Counted from the stretch's first letter, positions 35,232 to 45,094 are shown. The stretch: 64,000 nucleotides of DNA from Deltaproteobacteria bacterium (GCA_016875195.1 VGRY01000012.1:1-64000); one strand, 5' to 3'. Program-made: numbers and translations. Notes: a model not told the origin generated them from the sequence alone.

Positions 35232-36644
35232 TTAAGAAAATGGCTTCGCCCGTTCCTGCTGCTGGATGCCAAGTTTGTCCATCTTATATTTTAAAATCCG
35301 CCGGCTGATCCCTAAAATTTCTGCGGCATGCGATTGAACAAAATGGGCTCGTCTTAATGCATCCATGATGATCTCCCTTTCGAACTCCTCCTCCGCTTTT
35401 GAGAAGGAGATCTGGCCGCTCAATACCGATTCGCGCAAACCATTTGTTTTGGATTGATTGACGACGGGAAGGGGGAGCTCTTCCGCCTGGATGCACTCAT
35501 TGTTCGTAAGGGCCATGACCCGCTCGATCAGGTTCTCCAGTTCCCGGACATTTCCGGGCCATTCATAGCTCATCATCAGTTCTGATGCCTCTTTGTTGAT
35601 CCCTTTTACGTTTTTTTGATTCTCCTCGCTGAATTTCTTTATAAAATGGTCGATCAATAAAGGGATATCCTCTTGTCGTTCCCGTAAGGGAGGGAGAATG
35701 ATGGGGACCACATTGATCCGGTAGTAGAGATCTTCCCGGAACTGCCCTTTCTTGGTGAGCTGTGGCAGGTCCTTATTCGTCGCTGTAATCAATCTCACAT
35801 CGACTTTGATCGTCTTTGAACCTCCCACACGGTTGAACTCTTTCTCTTCGAGGAACCTGAGGATTTTTGCCTGAGTCATCAAGCTCAATTCGCCAATTTC
35901 GTCAAGAAACAGGGTCCCCTGGTGGGCAACTTCAAAACGACCCAGTTTCTTCTCGATGGCATTCGTAAAGGCTCCCTTTTCATGGCCAAACAATTCGCTC
36001 TCAATCAGCGTCTCTGGAATCGCCGCGCAATTGATGGTGACAAAGGGATGATTTTTCCGGGGGCTATGGTAATGGATGGCCTTGGAGATGAGTTCTTTGC
36101 CTGTCCCGCTTTCCCCCATGATCAGAACGGTTGAACGGGTCTCCGCCACCTGTTTCACCAATTTAAATATTTCTTTCATTCCCTTGCTCTTCCCCACAAT
36201 ATTATCAAAGCCAAAATTTCGGTCCACCTCCATCCATAAGCGCTGGTTTTCCTCTTTGAGCGCTTTTGTGGAAAGGGCTCGGTTGACGATCAAACGGAGT
36301 TCGTCCACGTCAAAAGGCTTGGTAATATAGTCATAGGCTCCGAGCTTCATCGCCTCAACGGCTGTTTTTACTGTCTTGGTAGCTGTAATCATGATGACGA
36401 TCTGATCGGGCAGGGTCTGTTTCAGCTTTTCGAGAACCCTTAGGCCATCCATATCGGGCAGAATGAGGTCGAGGAGGACCACATCAGGGATTTGGGCATG
36501 AACCTGACGAAGAGCTTCCTCCGCATTTTTGGCCAACGCAACCTGGTACTCTCCTTTCAGGATCATCTTTAAAGATTCCCTGGCCCCTACCTCGTCATCG
36601 ACCACTAAAATACTTTTCATAACTCCATTTGCAACCATTGTCAC
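35232..36644 (-). CDS. NtrC-type sigma-54-dependent response regulator
   Basis: A 470-residue activator. Receiver: [14 protein letters not shown] and the aspartate in [16 protein letters not shown]+ domain: [12 protein letters not shown] (Walker A) and [10 protein letters not shown] (Walker B). The sigma-54 contact loop reads GAFTNA instead of the usual GAFTGA. C-terminal helix-turn-helix: [20 protein letters not shown]. It belongs with the kinase and AAA+/pseudokinase genes upstream on the same strand, although 148 bp including a palindrome separates them. Likely targets are sigma-54-type promoters such as the one at 34556. Confidence 0.9.
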   Translation of the reverse strand: MTMVANGVMKSILVVDDEVGARESLKMILKGEYQVALAKNAEEALRQVHAQIPDVVLLDLILPDMDGLRVLEKLKQTLPDQIVIMITATKTVKTAVEAMKLGAYDYITKPFDVDELRLIVNRALSTKALKEENQRLWMEVDRNFGFDNIVGKSKGMKEIFKLVKQVAETRSTVLIMGESGTGKELISKAIHYHSPRKNHPFVTINCAAIPETLIESELFGHEKGAFTNAIEKKLGRFEVAHQGTLFLDEIGELSLMTQAKILRFLEEKEFNRVGGSKTIKVDVRLITATNKDLPQLTKKGQFREDLYYRINVVPIILPPLRERQEDIPLLIDHFIKKFSEENQKNVKGINKEASELMMSYEWPGNVRELENLIERVMALTNNECIQAEELPLPVVNQSKTNGLRESVLSGQISFSKAEEEFEREIIMDALRRAHFVQSHAAEILGISRRILKYKMDKLGIQQQERAKPFS

Positions 36645-36712
36645 CCCTTTATCCTATTAGAAATTAATGGCCCATTCCCGGAGGGCGCCCACGAGCCATG
36701 AAAAGCCGTAAC

Positions 36713-36759
36713 CCCCCTCTATTCCCCCCTTAGTTTAAGGGGGGAATAGAGGGGGGTTA
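36713..36759. repeat. Perfect palindrome of the CCCCCCTTAG type
   Basis: CCCCCTCTATTCCCCCC and its complement flank TTAGTTTAA. Similar palindromes lie at 35072-35138 and about 58885-58921. It may terminate transcription between the AAA+/pseudokinase and NtrC-type genes. Confidence 0.6.
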
Positions 36760-36792
36760 GAAATATTATTTTTAAATTAAATTGATACCAAG

Positions 36793-38352
36793 TTACGAAC
36801 CTGTGTATTGATAAGTGATCACCTTTCTTCTCTCCGCAGGGAACTTCATGGAGACAAGGGTTCTCAGCTTCTTTTCATTGAATTCGATCCTCATCCTCCC
36901 ACGGTTTCGTTCGATCATCTCTCTGAGAAGTCTTATTTCCAGATCGGTTAACTCTTTTTCTTCAAATGAAGGAATTCCCAGTATGGTATCCAGTGGTTCA
37001 GCGGGTTTTTTATTTCCTGTAAATACGATCATGATCTCAATATATCGCTCTCCCTTCGAAGAAAAACCCTGGCCTTCCCCATCTCCTTTCGGATCCTCTA
37101 GAGATTTAGTTAAGAGGCCGATACTCCCGCGGATGGGAATTGAAGGGATCACATACTGAATTAGAGAGGTAAAAATATATCGCAACTGTTCTTCGTGGAG
37201 GATTGTCTCGGGGAGGTCTTTCTCATACTTCCTGAAGAGTATGATTTTCTTGCTTTCGATCTGGGCTTCGTATTTCTTTAGAACATCCTCGATAGTGGAA
37301 TGGACTGTATCTTTTTTCTCGATCGGGTGATTGATCTTGATATAGTTGAGAAGGCCGTTGAGCACACCATCTATCTTTTCGATATCCTCAGTGACGATTT
37401 TGTAAAAATAGTCCTTGAATTCCGCATCATTAAATTTGTCTCTCAGGAGTTGGGTAAAGGTTTTGATAGAGACAAGGGGGTTTTTAATTCGATGGACCAG
37501 CTCTATAAAAAAGAGAGAGGAGTCAGGGATGTTAAATCCATTGGATGGATTCCTGGGAAGTTCATTATTTGGGGATTCGGCTTGCCTCATCTCGGTTTTT
37601 TCAATAAAGGAGGAAAAGGGGCTCCTATCTGTTCCGATATCGATCATGAGATCCTTTGCCATGATTTTTTCCCCTTCGGATAACGTCGCGCCCCGGATCA
37701 TGACCTGCTCCAGCTCCTTCAGATTTCCAGGCCACCAGTAGTTTTCCAACAACTTGAGGACATCGTTTGAGATCCCTATTCTTCTAATCATTAACTGGTT
37801 GGCACTCTCTTCCAGGATAAATTGAGCGATTGCACCGATATCCCGCGGGCGATCCCGTAACGGCAGAAGGGGGATGGAGAGGGTTTTTAATCTGAAATAT
37901 AAATCCCTTGAGAACGTTCCCCATGTGACTTTTTCTTCTAAGTTTTCCGAAGAAGAGGAGAGGAATCGGATATTTTTAATTGCTTTTTTCTCCAATCCGT
38001 TCTGGAATAATCTGTCCTCGACCAGTTCGAGAAGTCTCAACTGATCCATCGGGCTGAGATGTCCAACTTCGTCCAAAAAAAAGGTCGCAGGGGTCATCCC
38101 GAAATTAATCTTTTCAACAAGAGGCCCTAAATGGGTAAAAAGTCTGTTCTCACCAAGGATTCGACAATCTAACCTGTAGAAAAGAGAAGATTTCCAATCC
38201 CCTCCCTGATGGATCATCTTTGCGATCAACTCTTTTCCCGTCCCCTGTTCCCCCTGTATGAGAACAGGAGCATTGTTCAGGGCGCACTTCTGAACCAGTT
38301 TCGCAACCTCCGGGGAAAGAATAGGAGAATGAATAAAATCCTGATAGTTCAT
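36793..38352 (-). CDS. Hybrid protein: AAA+ domain fused to degenerate histidine kinase
   Basis: A 519-residue protein of unusual build. Residues 1-245 form an NtrC-like AAA+ domain with Walker A GEQGTGKELIAK and Walker B ATFFLDEVGHLS. The sigma-54 contact loop is absent: the region before Walker B reads LVEKINFGMTP. There is no receiver or DNA-binding domain. Residues about 275-519 resemble a histidine kinase with ELVHRIKNPLVSIK, where the histidine is kept, but the ATP-binding N box and DxGxG are missing (FTSLIQYVIPSI, IVFTGNKKP). Its start overlaps the upstream kinase stop by 4 bases. It cannot be a standard activator or kinase. Confidence 0.75.
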   Translation of the reverse strand: MNYQDFIHSPILSPEVAKLVQKCALNNAPVLIQGEQGTGKELIAKMIHQGGDWKSSLFYRLDCRILGENRLFTHLGPLVEKINFGMTPATFFLDEVGHLSPMDQLRLLELVEDRLFQNGLEKKAIKNIRFLSSSSENLEEKVTWGTFSRDLYFRLKTLSIPLLPLRDRPRDIGAIAQFILEESANQLMIRRIGISNDVLKLLENYWWPGNLKELEQVMIRGATLSEGEKIMAKDLMIDIGTDRSPFSSFIEKTEMRQAESPNNELPRNPSNGFNIPDSSLFFIELVHRIKNPLVSIKTFTQLLRDKFNDAEFKDYFYKIVTEDIEKIDGVLNGLLNYIKINHPIEKKDTVHSTIEDVLKKYEAQIESKKIILFRKYEKDLPETILHEEQLRYIFTSLIQYVIPSIPIRGSIGLLTKSLEDPKGDGEGQGFSSKGERYIEIMIVFTGNKKPAEPLDTILGIPSFEEKELTDLEIRLLREMIERNRGRMRIEFNEKKLRTLVSMKFPAERRKVITYQYTGS

Positions 38353-40511
38353 CTTGGCTCGAAGTAAGTTGTCAGCTGCTGTTCCGAATCGCTTTGCCTT
38401 CTTCTCGGATGATCCTGGTCCACGGGTAAATTAACGAAGAAGGAGGTCCCCTGGTTTAAACTACTTTCAACATCAATATATCCCTTGTGATCCTGGACGA
38501 TCTGATTGGAAATGGACAGTCCCAGACCGCTTCCACTTGTCTTCGTGGTATAAAAGGGATTGAATATCTCTTCTAAATGCTCTTTGGGGATGCCGCAACC
38601 CGTATCTTTGAATTCAACCTGAAGATAGGGCTCTCCCCCGGGTTTTAAAAAGGAACGGGTTTTCACTGTGATTTCACCATATTCGGGGGTTGCTTCAATG
38701 GCATTGAGCAGGATGTTCAGGAAAACCTGCTTGATCTGTTCCCGGTCGACTTTGACGGAAGGTAAATCTTGAGTATACTGTTTCGCAATCTGGATACTCT
38801 TCTTCTTGCTCTCCGTGGTAACCAGAAGAATCATCCCATCTAAAATGGTGTTGATCTCTTCAAACTCCAATTTAGGGTTAGAAGGTCTGGCAAAATCGAG
38901 AAGTTCATTGACCAGACGTGAGATACGGTCCACCTCTCCTGCGGCAATGTTCAGGAAATGGCTCCGGAATTCTTCATCGTGAAGCCGTTCCGGTAACAAT
39001 TGGGTAAGCGTCTTAATGGCAACCAGGGGGTTTCGGATCTCATGGGCCAGGCCTGCGGTAAGAGTTCCAAGGGATGCCAAACGGTCTGCTCGGCGAATAT
39101 AGGACTTTGATTTTCTCAGATCTTCATAGAGCCGTGCATTCTCAATGGCAATAGCCGTCTGGTTAGCCAGGGTGGTGAGTAATTCAATGTCCTCTTGAGA
39201 ATAGATATCCTTATTCAATTTATAGCTTAGATTGAGAATTCCGATGAGCTCATTTTTTGAGATAAGCGGTATGCTCACCTCTGCTTCTACCAGGGCCATC
39301 TGTTCAATGACCTCTTTTAATTCTTGAATATTTGCTCCTTTGGCCAATTCTTCTCTGACTACGATTTCTCCTATTTTTTGCAAATAATGGGGAAGAGGGG
39401 ATTCTCTTAAGAGAAGAGGGGAAACCAATTTTAGATTTTTCGACTCGAATAAATCATAAGTCCGCTTTTCATCATTCATAAGAAAGAAGGAGGCCTTTTG
39501 GACTCCCATCGTTTGTGTAATCGTCTCGATGATCCTTTTTGAGAGGGAGTGCAAATCGAGGATGCTGACCATCGCTTTGCTAAACTTCCCTAAAGTTTCT
39601 CGATAGTCATAACGATCTTTAAAGAGGAGATGCTCTACTGCCTTTTCGGTCTCCGGCTTGATCCTGTGGAATAAGATGGCCACGATGAAAAGGATCAAAA
39701 ACATCATCCCCGTGAAAAAATAATTTATCTTTTCATAAAAAATCTTCTGGCCGAAAAGAATTAAAAGAAAAGATGGAACAAACAGAAGCAACAATAAGAG
39801 GACATAAGTCGTCCCTTTTTTCAAGACAATGTTGATATCCATCAACCGATGCTTAAGGATAGAATAGGTGGTGAATCCAACCATGATCATCGTGAAAGAC
39901 GGGCCAATAGCACTATATTTAGATGTTCCTAATATTGGGAGTAGAACATTTGTAAATAAGCCTCCAATTGAGGTAATTAGCATTCCAAGGAAACAATATG
40001 TAATTTGTAATCGATAAACTCCAGTAGAATTTTTATGAGTTTTCAATAAAAAATAAAATCCTATACCTAAATATGCTATTAAATACACCGAGAATAAGTT
40101 ATGCATGATTCCATATTCAACAATATAGGGTTCAATTTGCACGAACGACATTGCAATTAAATCAGTTTGACAAATTGCTAAAAAAAACAAAGGCGGGAGA
40201 TAAATTAATATTTTTGGGGCTGAATTGACGGTATATCGATAACTTGGAAATATTAAAGAGAAGTTTAAAAATATCGCTGGGATAAAACTAGTAATTCCGA
40301 AAACCATTCTAACCCAAAACAATTTCCAACCTATTTCTTTAGAAACAAAGACCATTAAGACACTAAAAATCCACAACGCAGATGATATGCAGAGAAAACC
40401 AAAAATTAAATATATTTTTCTATAAAAATGGGAAGACCTTGTAAAAATTAATAGCCCCAATCCCAAATTTACAACAAGACTGATAATGAGAATTATTATC
40501 GTTAAAATCAT
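38349..40511 (-). CDS. Membrane sensor histidine kinase
   Basis: A 720-residue kinase. Residues 1-300 contain about eight to nine hydrophobic segments of the 7TM-type sensor region. A GAF domain follows at about 330-475, ending LLTTLANQTAIAIENARLYE. HisKA has the phospho-acceptor in GLAHEIRNPLVAIKTLTQLL. The ATPase has NILLNAIEATPE, DTGCGIP and GSGLGLSI, all intact. It is the only complete kinase in this operon and likely phosphorylates the NtrC-type or HD-GYP regulators. DNA for about the first 200 residues is far more AT-rich than the rest, suggesting a mosaic gene. Confidence 0.88.
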   Translation of the reverse strand: MILTIIILIISLVVNLGLGLLIFTRSSHFYRKIYLIFGFLCISSALWIFSVLMVFVSKEIGWKLFWVRMVFGITSFIPAIFLNFSLIFPSYRYTVNSAPKILIYLPPLFFLAICQTDLIAMSFVQIEPYIVEYGIMHNLFSVYLIAYLGIGFYFLLKTHKNSTGVYRLQITYCFLGMLITSIGGLFTNVLLPILGTSKYSAIGPSFTMIMVGFTTYSILKHRLMDINIVLKKGTTYVLLLLLLFVPSFLLILFGQKIFYEKINYFFTGMMFLILFIVAILFHRIKPETEKAVEHLLFKDRYDYRETLGKFSKAMVSILDLHSLSKRIIETITQTMGVQKASFFLMNDEKRTYDLFESKNLKLVSPLLLRESPLPHYLQKIGEIVVREELAKGANIQELKEVIEQMALVEAEVSIPLISKNELIGILNLSYKLNKDIYSQEDIELLTTLANQTAIAIENARLYEDLRKSKSYIRRADRLASLGTLTAGLAHEIRNPLVAIKTLTQLLPERLHDEEFRSHFLNIAAGEVDRISRLVNELLDFARPSNPKLEFEEINTILDGMILLVTTESKKKSIQIAKQYTQDLPSVKVDREQIKQVFLNILLNAIEATPEYGEITVKTRSFLKPGGEPYLQVEFKDTGCGIPKEHLEEIFNPFYTTKTSGSGLGLSISNQIVQDHKGYIDVESSLNQGTSFFVNLPVDQDHPRRRQSDSEQQLTTYFEPR

Positions 40512-40883
40512 TTTTATTTTTGATCTGCGTGGAATTTCCCTATAACAAGCATTGTGTGCCTTCCGCCAAATCCATGTGCATTCGTTATTACAGTATCTAC
40601 ATCTTTCTTTATGTAATGCTTTGGTACGTAATTAAGGTCGCATTTGGGAGCAGGATTTTCATGATTTATTGTTGGAGGAATAATACCATTTTGTATAACT
40701 AAAAGGCTGGTTATTACTTGATATATTCCTGTTGGCGATAAAGACTGACCTGTTATAGGCTTAATTGAGGAAACAGGAATTTTATAAGCCGATTCCCCGA
40801 ACACTTTTTTAATTGCTTCTGTTTCACCAATATCATAACTTAATAAACCATTTCCGTGTGAATTAATATAATCAATGTCGCTA

Positions 40884-42089
40884 GTGTAGTGTCTCACAAA
40901 CAACTGGAGTTATTTCTTTTTCTCTTGCGAGAACATGGTAGTGTGCAGCCCGGCTGAATTTTTTCCAAAGTTTGTTTGCAGCGAGCGAGTTTATCCATGA
41001 TTGACTCTACTGTTGCCGTCCAGATAAAAGGCTTGGGATTTGCATTCCAGGCCGTCAGATATTCTTCAATGGCAGCGACAAGGTCAGCAACACTGACGAA
41101 AGCGCCGCGACGGATGCGTTTTCCCGTCAATTCTCCAAACCAGCGTTCTACTAAATTCAACCAGCTTGAACTGGTCGGAACGAAGTGAGAGACAAAACGT
41201 GGATGCCGTTGTAACCAGCTCTGAACTCTGGGATGCTTGTGGGTTCCATAATTGTCCATCACCAAGTGCAGCTTCAATTCTACTGGGAATTCAACGTCCA
41301 AACGTTTCAAGAATTTGAGAAACTCCTGATGGCGATGCCGAGCAAAACACTGCCCAATGACTTTCCCTTGGATCACTTCAAGTGCCGCAAAGAGCGTCGT
41401 TGTGCCGTTGCGTTTGTAATCATGGGTCATGGTTCCACAGCGGCCTTTTTTCAAGGGCAGTCCGGGTTGCGTACGATCCAAGGCTTGAATCTGACTTTTC
41501 TCGTCCACGCAGAGCACCAGTGCCTTGTCCGGGGGATTCAGATACAGACCTACGACATCTGTCAGTTTCTCCAAGAACTTGGGGTCCCGCGACAGCTTGA
41601 ACGTCTTTGTTCGGTGCGGCTGAAGGCCATGACTTTGCCAGATTCGGTTGATCGTTGCCTTACTGACGTCATGTTGTTCGGCCATCGTCCGACAACTCCA
41701 ATGCGTCGCTCCCGGAGGGCGGGTTTGCAGCGTGGCATGAATAATTTCCTCAATCTTCTCTGTCGAGATTTGAGGTTTTCGTCCACGGCCTGCTGCCACT
41801 TCCCAAAGACAGTCCGGCCCCTCGCGAGAAAAGCGGTGCCGCCACAACGCGACCGTTTTAACATTGATCCGCATGTTCTCAGCGATATCCTTGTCCTGTT
41901 GGCCCTTTGTTGCGGCCAATATAATCCGGCAACGTTGTGCAACTTGTTGTGGCGTTCGATGGGCGCTTACCCAGCGTTCCATCTCCTGACGGTCAGATTC
42001 GGGCATCTTTATCGGTATGGGGTATCGTGACATGAAATCATTCTATCACAACCCCAATGATAAATCCAGTTATTTAAGAGACATTACAC
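40884..42089 (-). mobile_element. IS630-family insertion sequence
   Basis: A 1206-bp element. The inverted ends start GTGTAGTGTCTC and GTGTAATGTCTC and match at about 25 of 30 positions. The target dinucleotide TA is duplicated at 40882-40883 and 42090-42091, as expected of this family. The ends and transposase look intact, so it may be active or recently inserted. Confidence 0.93.
40894..42033 (-). CDS. IS630-family transposase
   Basis: A 379-residue transposase, full length for the family. An N-terminal helix-turn-helix region (DKDIAENMRINVKTVALWRH) is followed by a winged-helix segment (SCRTMAEQHDVSKATINRIW). The DDE residues are visible: Asp in LCVDEKSQIQAL, Asp in LHLVMDNYGTH, and Glu in WLNLVERWFGEL. 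The gene sits in a ketosynthase gene in the same orientation. Confidence 0.95.
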   Translation of the reverse strand: MSRYPIPIKMPESDRQEMERWVSAHRTPQQVAQRCRIILAATKGQQDKDIAENMRINVKTVALWRHRFSREGPDCLWEVAAGRGRKPQISTEKIEEIIHATLQTRPPGATHWSCRTMAEQHDVSKATINRIWQSHGLQPHRTKTFKLSRDPKFLEKLTDVVGLYLNPPDKALVLCVDEKSQIQALDRTQPGLPLKKGRCGTMTHDYKRNGTTTLFAALEVIQGKVIGQCFARHRHQEFLKFLKRLDVEFPVELKLHLVMDNYGTHKHPRVQSWLQRHPRFVSHFVPTSSSWLNLVERWFGELTGKRIRRGAFVSVADLVAAIEEYLTAWNANPKPFIWTATVESIMDKLARCKQTLEKIQPGCTLPCSRKRKRNNSSCL

Positions 42090-43020
42090 TAGGGTTTAAA
42101 GAAGCTTTTTCTAAAGCAACCTTGAATGCCTTTGCCATTGGTTCAGTGTCAGTCTCTATCCCATAAACATATGCCTCGTTTATTGAAGAATATCCAAGTA
42201 TTTCTCCGTATACTTTAGCCCCCCGTTTCATTGCATGATTTAGTTCTTCAATAACGATTGTCCCTCCTCCTTCTCCAAGAACCATTCCACTTGCGTTGAT
42301 GTCATATGGCCTTACCGTAGTCCTGGGATCTCCATTTTGTGTTGAAAGAACGCCACAAGCAGAAAAAACTGAAACAATGTAAGGAGTGATTGGTGCTTCA
42401 GCACCGCTAACGATCATTATATCAGCATCTCCCATAAGTATTTCATTATATGCTAAGTAGCAAGCATCTAATCCTGAATTGCAACCCGAAGAGATTGTGG
42501 TATTTGGACCTTTGAATAAAAATGTTTCACTAATTGCAGCACTTGCTGAATGAGTAGAAATACCGAAGACTGTATAAGGAGCAATTCTTTTAAACCCTTT
42601 TTCAATAAAAATTGTATGCTGAATTTCAGATGTTTCTCCGCCTCCAATAGCTGTTCCAAGAAAAACACCAATTCTGTAAGGATCTTTATAAGGAACTTTT
42701 ATTTCTGCATCTTTGATTGCCAAAGAGGATGCAACAAGAGAATAATGGACAAATTTGTCCAATCTTTTTGCTGTTTTAGTGTCTATGTAGTCAGTAGGAT
42801 CGAAATCCGAGACTTCTGCAGCGACCTGGCAAGGGTAGGTGGAGGCATCGAAGTGGGTGATTCTTCTTACTCCGGAGCGACCATGAACTAAGGAATCCCA
42901 GAAGTTATCCACCCCTATCCCATTGGGGGCAACAACTCCCATTCCTGTAATGACTACTCTCCTTTTGTGATTGTCCATTTTTCTCCTAACGTTTTTAACG
43001 AGTTAAATAACTTAGGTATT

Positions 43021-43056
43021 ATTATAGACAATTTTGTAATTTGTCAACAATTTTGT
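43021..43056 (-). promoter_or_regulatory. Promoter and paired operator of the ketosynthase operon
   Basis: On the minus strand TTGACA (43047-43042) and TATAAT (43026-43021) are separated by 15 bp; an alternative TTGTTG gives an 18-bp spacer. Two copies of ACAAAATTGT (43056-43047 and 43037-43028), each a near palindrome, lie 19 bp apart centre to centre across the -35 and the spacer. This suggests a repressor site. Confidence 0.45.
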
Positions 43057-43243
43057 ACATTTTTTTACCCTTAAAAAGAGTAAATAGCAGAGAGTGTGTT
43101 ATATTATTATGATATATCAATAACTTAACAAACACCTTGAAGGCGATGCGGAATTATGCTATTTTTTATAGTGATATTTAAATCGAACGTCACGAATAAT
43201 ATCGAATGAAACGAATTCTTTGATACTTTTGAAGGAGAATAAT

Positions 43244-43480
43244 ATGCATGTAGACGAGAGCAAGAAGTTCGATAAGAGAAACATTGAAAGGAACATCAAG
43301 GATGAGGTGATCACTTTAAAGGATTACGAAAACCATCTTTCCAAATTGCCGGATGTAAGCGATAAGATATTTCTTCCCGATCAAGAAGAAGATGAGTATG
43401 AAGAATTTGAATCTTTATCAGAAGATGAGGGGCAATCCAAGAGAAAGGTGTTAAAGAAGAAGGCAACTCGGGGAAAATAA
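43244..43480 (+). CDS. Small acidic protein of unknown function
   Basis: A 78-residue highly charged protein. The segment FDKRNIERNIKDEVITLKDYENHLSKLPDV recurs (in shorter quotable form DKRNIERN and YENHLSKLPD) in small deltaproteobacterial proteins next to fmdB-type genes. The second half is acidic (PDQEEDEYEEFESLSEDE) with a basic end. GAAGGAG lies 6 bases before the ATG. It ends 2 bases before the next start, so the pair is co-transcribed. No function is known. Confidence 0.65.
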   Translation: MHVDESKKFDKRNIERNIKDEVITLKDYENHLSKLPDVSDKIFLPDQEEDEYEEFESLSEDEGQSKRKVLKKKATRGK

Positions 43481-43482
43481 GC

Positions 43483-43821
43483 ATGCCTATCTTTGAGTAT
43501 CGATGCAATCAATGCCATAAGGAATTCAGCCAGTTATTTTTAAACTCCCGCGAAGTTAGAAAGGTGAAGTGCAGGCATTGCAGCAGCATTGATCTGAAGA
43601 AATTAATATCTTCCTTTTCCATTCACCAGACCGAGGAATCACGCTTGGCCAGCTTCGACACCACGAAACCCAGAGGAGATGATTACTATGAAGATTCGAG
43701 AAATGTCGGCCTCTGGGCAAAAAAAAGGATGAAAGAAATGGGGGTGGATTTAGGGCCTAAAATGGATGAGATCGTTGAAAGAGGTAGGACTGGTAAGATA
43801 CTTGAGGATTATGATAAATAA
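43483..43821 (+). CDS. FmdB-family zinc-ribbon protein
   Basis: A 112-residue protein. The N-terminal FmdB zinc ribbon reads MPIFEYRCNQCHKEFSQL with CRHCSS as second knuckle, four cysteines in all. The C-terminal half is unlike known domains. FmdB-type proteins are putative regulators; the role is not established. It is linked to the acidic protein upstream and precedes dnaJ. Confidence 0.82.
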   Translation: MPIFEYRCNQCHKEFSQLFLNSREVRKVKCRHCSSIDLKKLISSFSIHQTEESRLASFDTTKPRGDDYYEDSRNVGLWAKKRMKEMGVDLGPKMDEIVERGRTGKILEDYDK

Positions 43822-43832
43822 AATCTTTAAAG

Positions 43833-43928
43833 GGTTATCGGTGACGACACTGATATCGAAGCAGGAAGCTCGAAATTAGAAGTTCGAATATCCAGCATCC
43901 ATATACGAGTTTCAACAACGGCAAACGT
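43833..43928. repeat. Dispersed GGTTATCGGTGACGA repeat, copy 2
   Basis: It runs from GGTTATCGGTGACGACAC to AACAACGGCAAACG and parallels the repeat at 31502-31618, with the same order of TATCGAAG and GAAGCTCGA motifs. Confidence 0.5.
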
Positions 43929-43990
43929 TAATATTAGGTTTATCGAAACGGGCCTCGTGACCATAACCGTATCATAGGCACATTAACAAT

Positions 43991-45094
43991 ATGGAAGACA
44001 GAGATTACTACAAAATTCTCGGTGTTTCACGAAACGCCAACGAGGAAGAAATCAAGAAGGCCTATCGGAAAGTGGCTATGCAATACCATCCTGATAGGAA
44101 TCCGGGAGATAAAGAGGCAGAGGAAAAATTTAAGTTTGCCTCAGAGGCCTATGAGGTCTTGAGGGACCCTCAAAAGAGAGATATCTATAACCGATTCGGT
44201 ATTGAAGGATTAAAAGGGACCGGGTTTACAGGTTTCAGGGGATTTGAGGACATTTTCACGAGTTTTGGTGATATTTTTGAAGATTTCTTTGGTTTTGGAA
44301 CATCACCCCGGCGTAGATCAAGGCCACGTCAAGGAGCTGATTTAAGGTATGATGTAAAGATATCCTTTTATGAGGCTGCTTTTGGCAGAGAAGATGAAAT
44401 CGAAATCCCCAAAAAAGGGAGTTGTATTGCCTGCAATGGAACGGGCGCTAAACCTGGAACCGAACCTGCCCAATGCCCGAATTGTAAAGGCGCAGGCCAG
44501 ACGATTCGATCTCAGGGGTTCTTTACCATCAGCACAACCTGTGGCCAATGTCATGGCGAAGGAAAATATATTCCCCATCCCTGTAAGGAATGTCGTGGCT
44601 CCGGATGGGTGAAACAAACAAAAAAGATCAACATCAAAATACCACCTGGTGTTGACACAGGTTCGAAATTAAGGATACGTGGGGAGGGAGAAGAAGGTGA
44701 AAGGGGCGGACCTCCGGGAGACCTATTTGTCTTTATTTTTGTTGAGCCCCATGAATTTTTTGTAAGAGATGGGGATGACATCGCCTGCCAAATTCCGATC
44801 AGTTTTTCTCAAGCCGCTTTAGGAGCAGAGATTGAAATTCCGACACTAAATGGTAAGAAAAGCCTTTCGATTCCCAGAGGAACAGAAAATGGAGAACTCT
44901 TAAAAATAAAAGGCGAAGGTTTCCCAAAATTAAGAGGGCATGGAAGAGGAGATCTTATCGCTCAAGTTTTTATTAAAACTCCTAAAAACTTGACAAAGAG
45001 ACAGGAGGAAATACTGAGGGAATTCGAAGATATAAGCACAAAAAAGGGGGAAGAAGGAAAAACCTGGCGGAAGCTCTTTCGATCTGAAGGTTAA
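43991..45094 (+). CDS. dnaJ: Chaperone protein DnaJ
   Basis: A 367-residue DnaJ. The J domain has HPD within YHPDRNPGD (residues 31-39). A Gly/Phe-rich region follows ([17 protein letters not shown]). Four zinc motifs are seen: [24 protein letters not shown] and CKECRGSG. The C-terminal client-binding domain is complete. It works with DnaK and GrpE in protein folding. Its last codons and stop lie inside the 28-bp direct repeat that bounds the inserted element, so insertion left the gene intact. No dnaK or grpE is present in the window. Confidence 0.95.
   Translation: MEDRDYYKILGVSRNANEEEIKKAYRKVAMQYHPDRNPGDKEAEEKFKFASEAYEVLRDPQKRDIYNRFGIEGLKGTGFTGFRGFEDIFTSFGDIFEDFFGFGTSPRRRSRPRQGADLRYDVKISFYEAAFGREDEIEIPKKGSCIACNGTGAKPGTEPAQCPNCKGAGQTIRSQGFFTISTTCGQCHGEGKYIPHPCKECRGSGWVKQTKKINIKIPPGVDTGSKLRIRGEGEEGERGGPPGDLFVFIFVEPHEFFVRDGDDIACQIPISFSQAALGAEIEIPTLNGKKSLSIPRGTENGELLKIKGEGFPKLRGHGRGDLIAQVFIKTPKNLTKRQEEILREFEDISTKKGEEGKTWRKLFRSEG

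Larger units (their letters stand above)
40514..42978 (-). pseudogene. Beta-ketoacyl-ACP synthase (FabF type) gene interrupted by an IS630-family element
   Basis: Two parts, 42978-42090 and 40881-40514, rejoin exactly when the element and one TA copy are removed, giving a 418-residue ketosynthase. The front has VVITGMGVVAPNGIGVDNFW and the active-site cysteine in TTISSGCNSGLDACY. The back has DYINSHGNGLLSYD with the first catalytic histidine, and NAHGFGGRHTML with the second. No frame damage other than the insertion is seen. Its stop lies 2 bases before the sensor-kinase start, so it headed that operon. A lone ketosynthase beside a kinase is unusual. Confidence 0.88.

Noticed and set aside
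41233-42030. A 265-codon open frame on the plus strand
   Set aside because: It is the antisense of the IS630 transposase, which has clear DDE motifs on the other strand.
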